From contig CAIYUD010000200.1 of assembly GCA_903929325.1 (NCBI GenBank), positions 1-7,578 of the forward strand: a stretch of 7,578 bases of DNA. Reading direction: 5' to 3'. The first letter of the stretch is position 1. Each line of letters begins with the position of its first letter. Below, in pieces: positions 6,510-7,578 of the stretch. This DNA comes from an uncultured Opitutia bacterium (GTDB taxonomy: Bacteria > Verrucomicrobiota > Verrucomicrobiia > Opitutales > UBA953). The notes beneath the pieces are model-generated. The model saw only the letters and a list, made by a program, of their open reading frames with translations, had not been told where the DNA came from and searched no databases. The translations under genes were made by a program, and so were the position numbers.

Positions 6510-7004
6510 ATGATGAAAAAAACATTGGTCTACATCTCTGCCCTCTTGTTGCTCGCTGGCGTTTACTGGGTCGTGACGGCGATGCTGAGCGGCCCAGCGC
6601 ATGATTCAGTCTTTACCCTCTCGGATGAGCTCGCGGTAGACTATGTCGACCATGCCGGTGACAGTCCGACGCTCAGCCGTATCGTAAAAAAAGGGAAGCA
6701 TCCCTTTACAGCTGGTCAAGTTGTTGCCTGGGCAGACCTCGACAACGCTTTAGGCAAACACCTGAATGAGATTAAATATGGTGAAGCCGACGGAGTTGCG
6801 ATCTTAGGCGACTATGTGCTCGTTGGTAATGCAGCCGAGATGGTCAAATTCGTACGTGAGCACGGCTACACCAAGCAACGCGGCATTATACGTCTACGGG
6901 AAACGGACACGACGTTCTATGTCGACGTCGAGATTGAAGGAAAGGACGGCGAGACGCTTCGAGTCCTCTTACAATCCGACGGCACTGAACAAGGTAAAGG
7001 GTAG
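6510..7004 (+). CDS. Hypothetical protein with N-terminal membrane segment or signal peptide
   Basis: I do not recognise this 164-residue protein. It begins MMKKT, followed by a hydrophobic stretch at about 6-26 (VYISALLLLAGVYWVV), which is either an uncleaved anchor or a Sec signal; there is no lipobox cysteine, and the protein has no cysteine at all. The rest (about 30-164) is a soluble, mixed alpha/beta segment outside the cytoplasm. Visible elements are a strand-turn-strand region GVAILGDYVLVGNAAEMVKF (95-114), which reads like a glycine turn between two strands followed by a helix, and alternating strands IIRLRETDTTFYVDVEIEG (126-144) and TLRVLLQSDG (149-158), ending in a polar tail. The gene begins 15 bases after the glycerate kinase stop with a recognisable ribosome binding site, so it is probably transcribed with it. 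It reads as a real gene because of the signal, the site and the absence of any competing frame. Function unknown. Confidence 0.8.
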   Translation: MMKKTLVYISALLLLAGVYWVVTAMLSGPAHDSVFTLSDELAVDYVDHAGDSPTLSRIVKKGKHPFTAGQVVAWADLDNALGKHLNEIKYGEADGVAILGDYVLVGNAAEMVKFVREHGYTKQRGIIRLRETDTTFYVDVEIEGKDGETLRVLLQSDGTEQGKG

Positions 7005-7018
7005 TCCTTTTACTTTTT
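6994..7018 (+). terminator. Possible intrinsic terminator at the convergent gene ends
   Basis: An imperfect hairpin: arm 6994-7000 (GTAAAGG) pairs with 7006-7013 (CCTTTTAC) with one bulged T, loop 7001-7005, then five T at 7014-7018. It overlaps the stop codons of both converging genes. The stem is short and AT-rich, so it would be weak; it is oriented for plus-strand transcripts, because read from the other strand it lacks a following T run. Confidence 0.35.
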
Positions 7019-7578
7019 CAGACTTTTCAATTTTAGTAAAATGTCAGGGTTAATGCTGCCAGCAGGTATTTCCATAGTCACACTATCCGTGCCGACTTGG
7101 GGTGCACCATACGTTGGCGTCCATTTCACATAAGCTGCATTCAAGCTTTCAGTTGATCCACTCGCCAAAAAGAAGGCGCCCCCCATTGTTCCCCATGTGC
7201 CGTCCCCAGCAGACCGGGTGATGGGGGTTAAGCTCTTTACGGAGCGCCCAGACCAAAGTCGGTAGAGTGCCAAACGGGGAACTTCTGCGTCCATGCCGCC
7301 GTAATTTTCAAGGAACGAGCAGATACTTGTGAGGGTTTTGACGGAGCCAAATTTCCCGTTGGGATTACTGATGGTAGCCAACTTTTTCCATTCACCTGAA
7401 ATTTTCGTATCATAGATGTAGTAAGTCGTGTCGGTAATGCCCCATTTTGCCGGTTCTTTTTTTAAGTAAAAATGAAAGGTTTCATTCACGACCCAGGGTA
7501 AGTTCATGAGTGTTTGCTGACCCACCCCTTCGCCGCCGAAGCGTTGCGCAATATCGAGCTCAGGACTTTTATAGGTAA
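7010..7578 (-). CDS. DUF3472 domain protein, 5' end outside the window
   Basis: The minus-strand frame is open to the right edge, so the gene continues beyond it; the first 188 codons in view are the C-terminal part. The GTG at 7525 is internal, because the preceding in-frame codons read TYKSPELDIAQRFGGEG and continue into VGQQTLMNLPW, which is the typical FGGEG-x-G-x-x start block of DUF3472. Further family features are WKKLATISNP, a SICSFLENYGG block followed by RLALYRLWSG, and a late FFLASGSTESLN segment. Relatives are secreted and often have a DUF5077 or other carbohydrate-associated domain before DUF3472; whether this one does is not visible. The molecular function of the family is unknown to me. 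The C-terminus ends in lysine-rich LLKLKSLKK. The gene converges on the small hypothetical gene with only 5 bases between the stops and is in a different transcription unit from the rest. Confidence 0.78.
   Translation of the reverse strand, partial: TYKSPELDIAQRFGGEGVGQQTLMNLPWVVNETFHFYLKKEPAKWGITDTTYYIYDTKISGEWKKLATISNPNGKFGSVKTLTSICSFLENYGGMDAEVPRLALYRLWSGRSVKSLTPITRSAGDGTWGTMGGAFFLASGSTESLNAAYVKWTPTYGAPQVGTDSVTMEIPAGSINPDILLKLKSLKK

Noticed and set aside
7010..7525. Treating the GTG at 7525 as the true start of the minus-strand gene
   Set aside because: The codons before it are in frame without a stop to the window edge and contain FGGEG, which belongs to the conserved DUF3472 block, so the gene is cut by the window and not short.
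1..7578. Mobile element, CRISPR, tRNA, riboswitch or defence system
   Set aside because: I searched by eye for terminal inverted repeats, regularly spaced direct repeats, tRNA-like arms and transposase, nuclease or helicase motifs and found none. The genes fill nearly all of the window, with no gap longer than about 50 bases.

Overview
The window looks like chromosomal DNA from a bacterium of the PVC group (Planctomycetota or Verrucomicrobiota). The main evidence is a DUF1553 (PSD1) protein with a LamG-type domain directly followed by a DUF1501 protein, a pair strongly expanded in those phyla, together with a DUF3472 protein, also common there. I cannot name a genus. No tRNA, rRNA, CRISPR array, transposase or phage gene is visible, and coding density is very high.

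Layout from left to right: (1) the 3' two-thirds or so of a LamG/DUF1553 gene that enters from outside the window (1-1677, +); (2) a DUF1501 gene with a twin-arginine signal, one base after the previous stop (1679-3154, +); (3) a large secreted three-domain multicopper oxidase with a glycine-rich tract after its signal peptide and a redoxin (AhpC/TSA-like) domain at its C-terminus (3207-5324, +); (4) a glycerate kinase of the GarK/GlxK family (5376-6494, +); (5) a small membrane-anchored or secreted protein of unknown function (6510-7004, +); (6) the 3' part of a DUF3472 gene on the opposite strand, converging with only 5 bases between stop codons and running off the right edge (7010-7578, -).

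The five plus-strand genes are separated by 1, 52, 51 and 15 bases, so they could form one or two transcription units, though no promoter can be named with confidence. Genes 1 and 2 almost certainly act together outside the cytoplasm. Gene 3 is exported and carries a complete set of copper ligands. Gene 4 is a cytoplasmic metabolic enzyme with no obvious link to its neighbours except strand and spacing; gene 5 is probably translated with it.

The most interesting item is the multicopper oxidase-redoxin fusion, which puts a full four-copper oxidase and a thiol-redox domain with a Cys-Pro-Cys motif in one secreted polypeptide. I see no sign of a larger defence, mobile or RNA-based system here.
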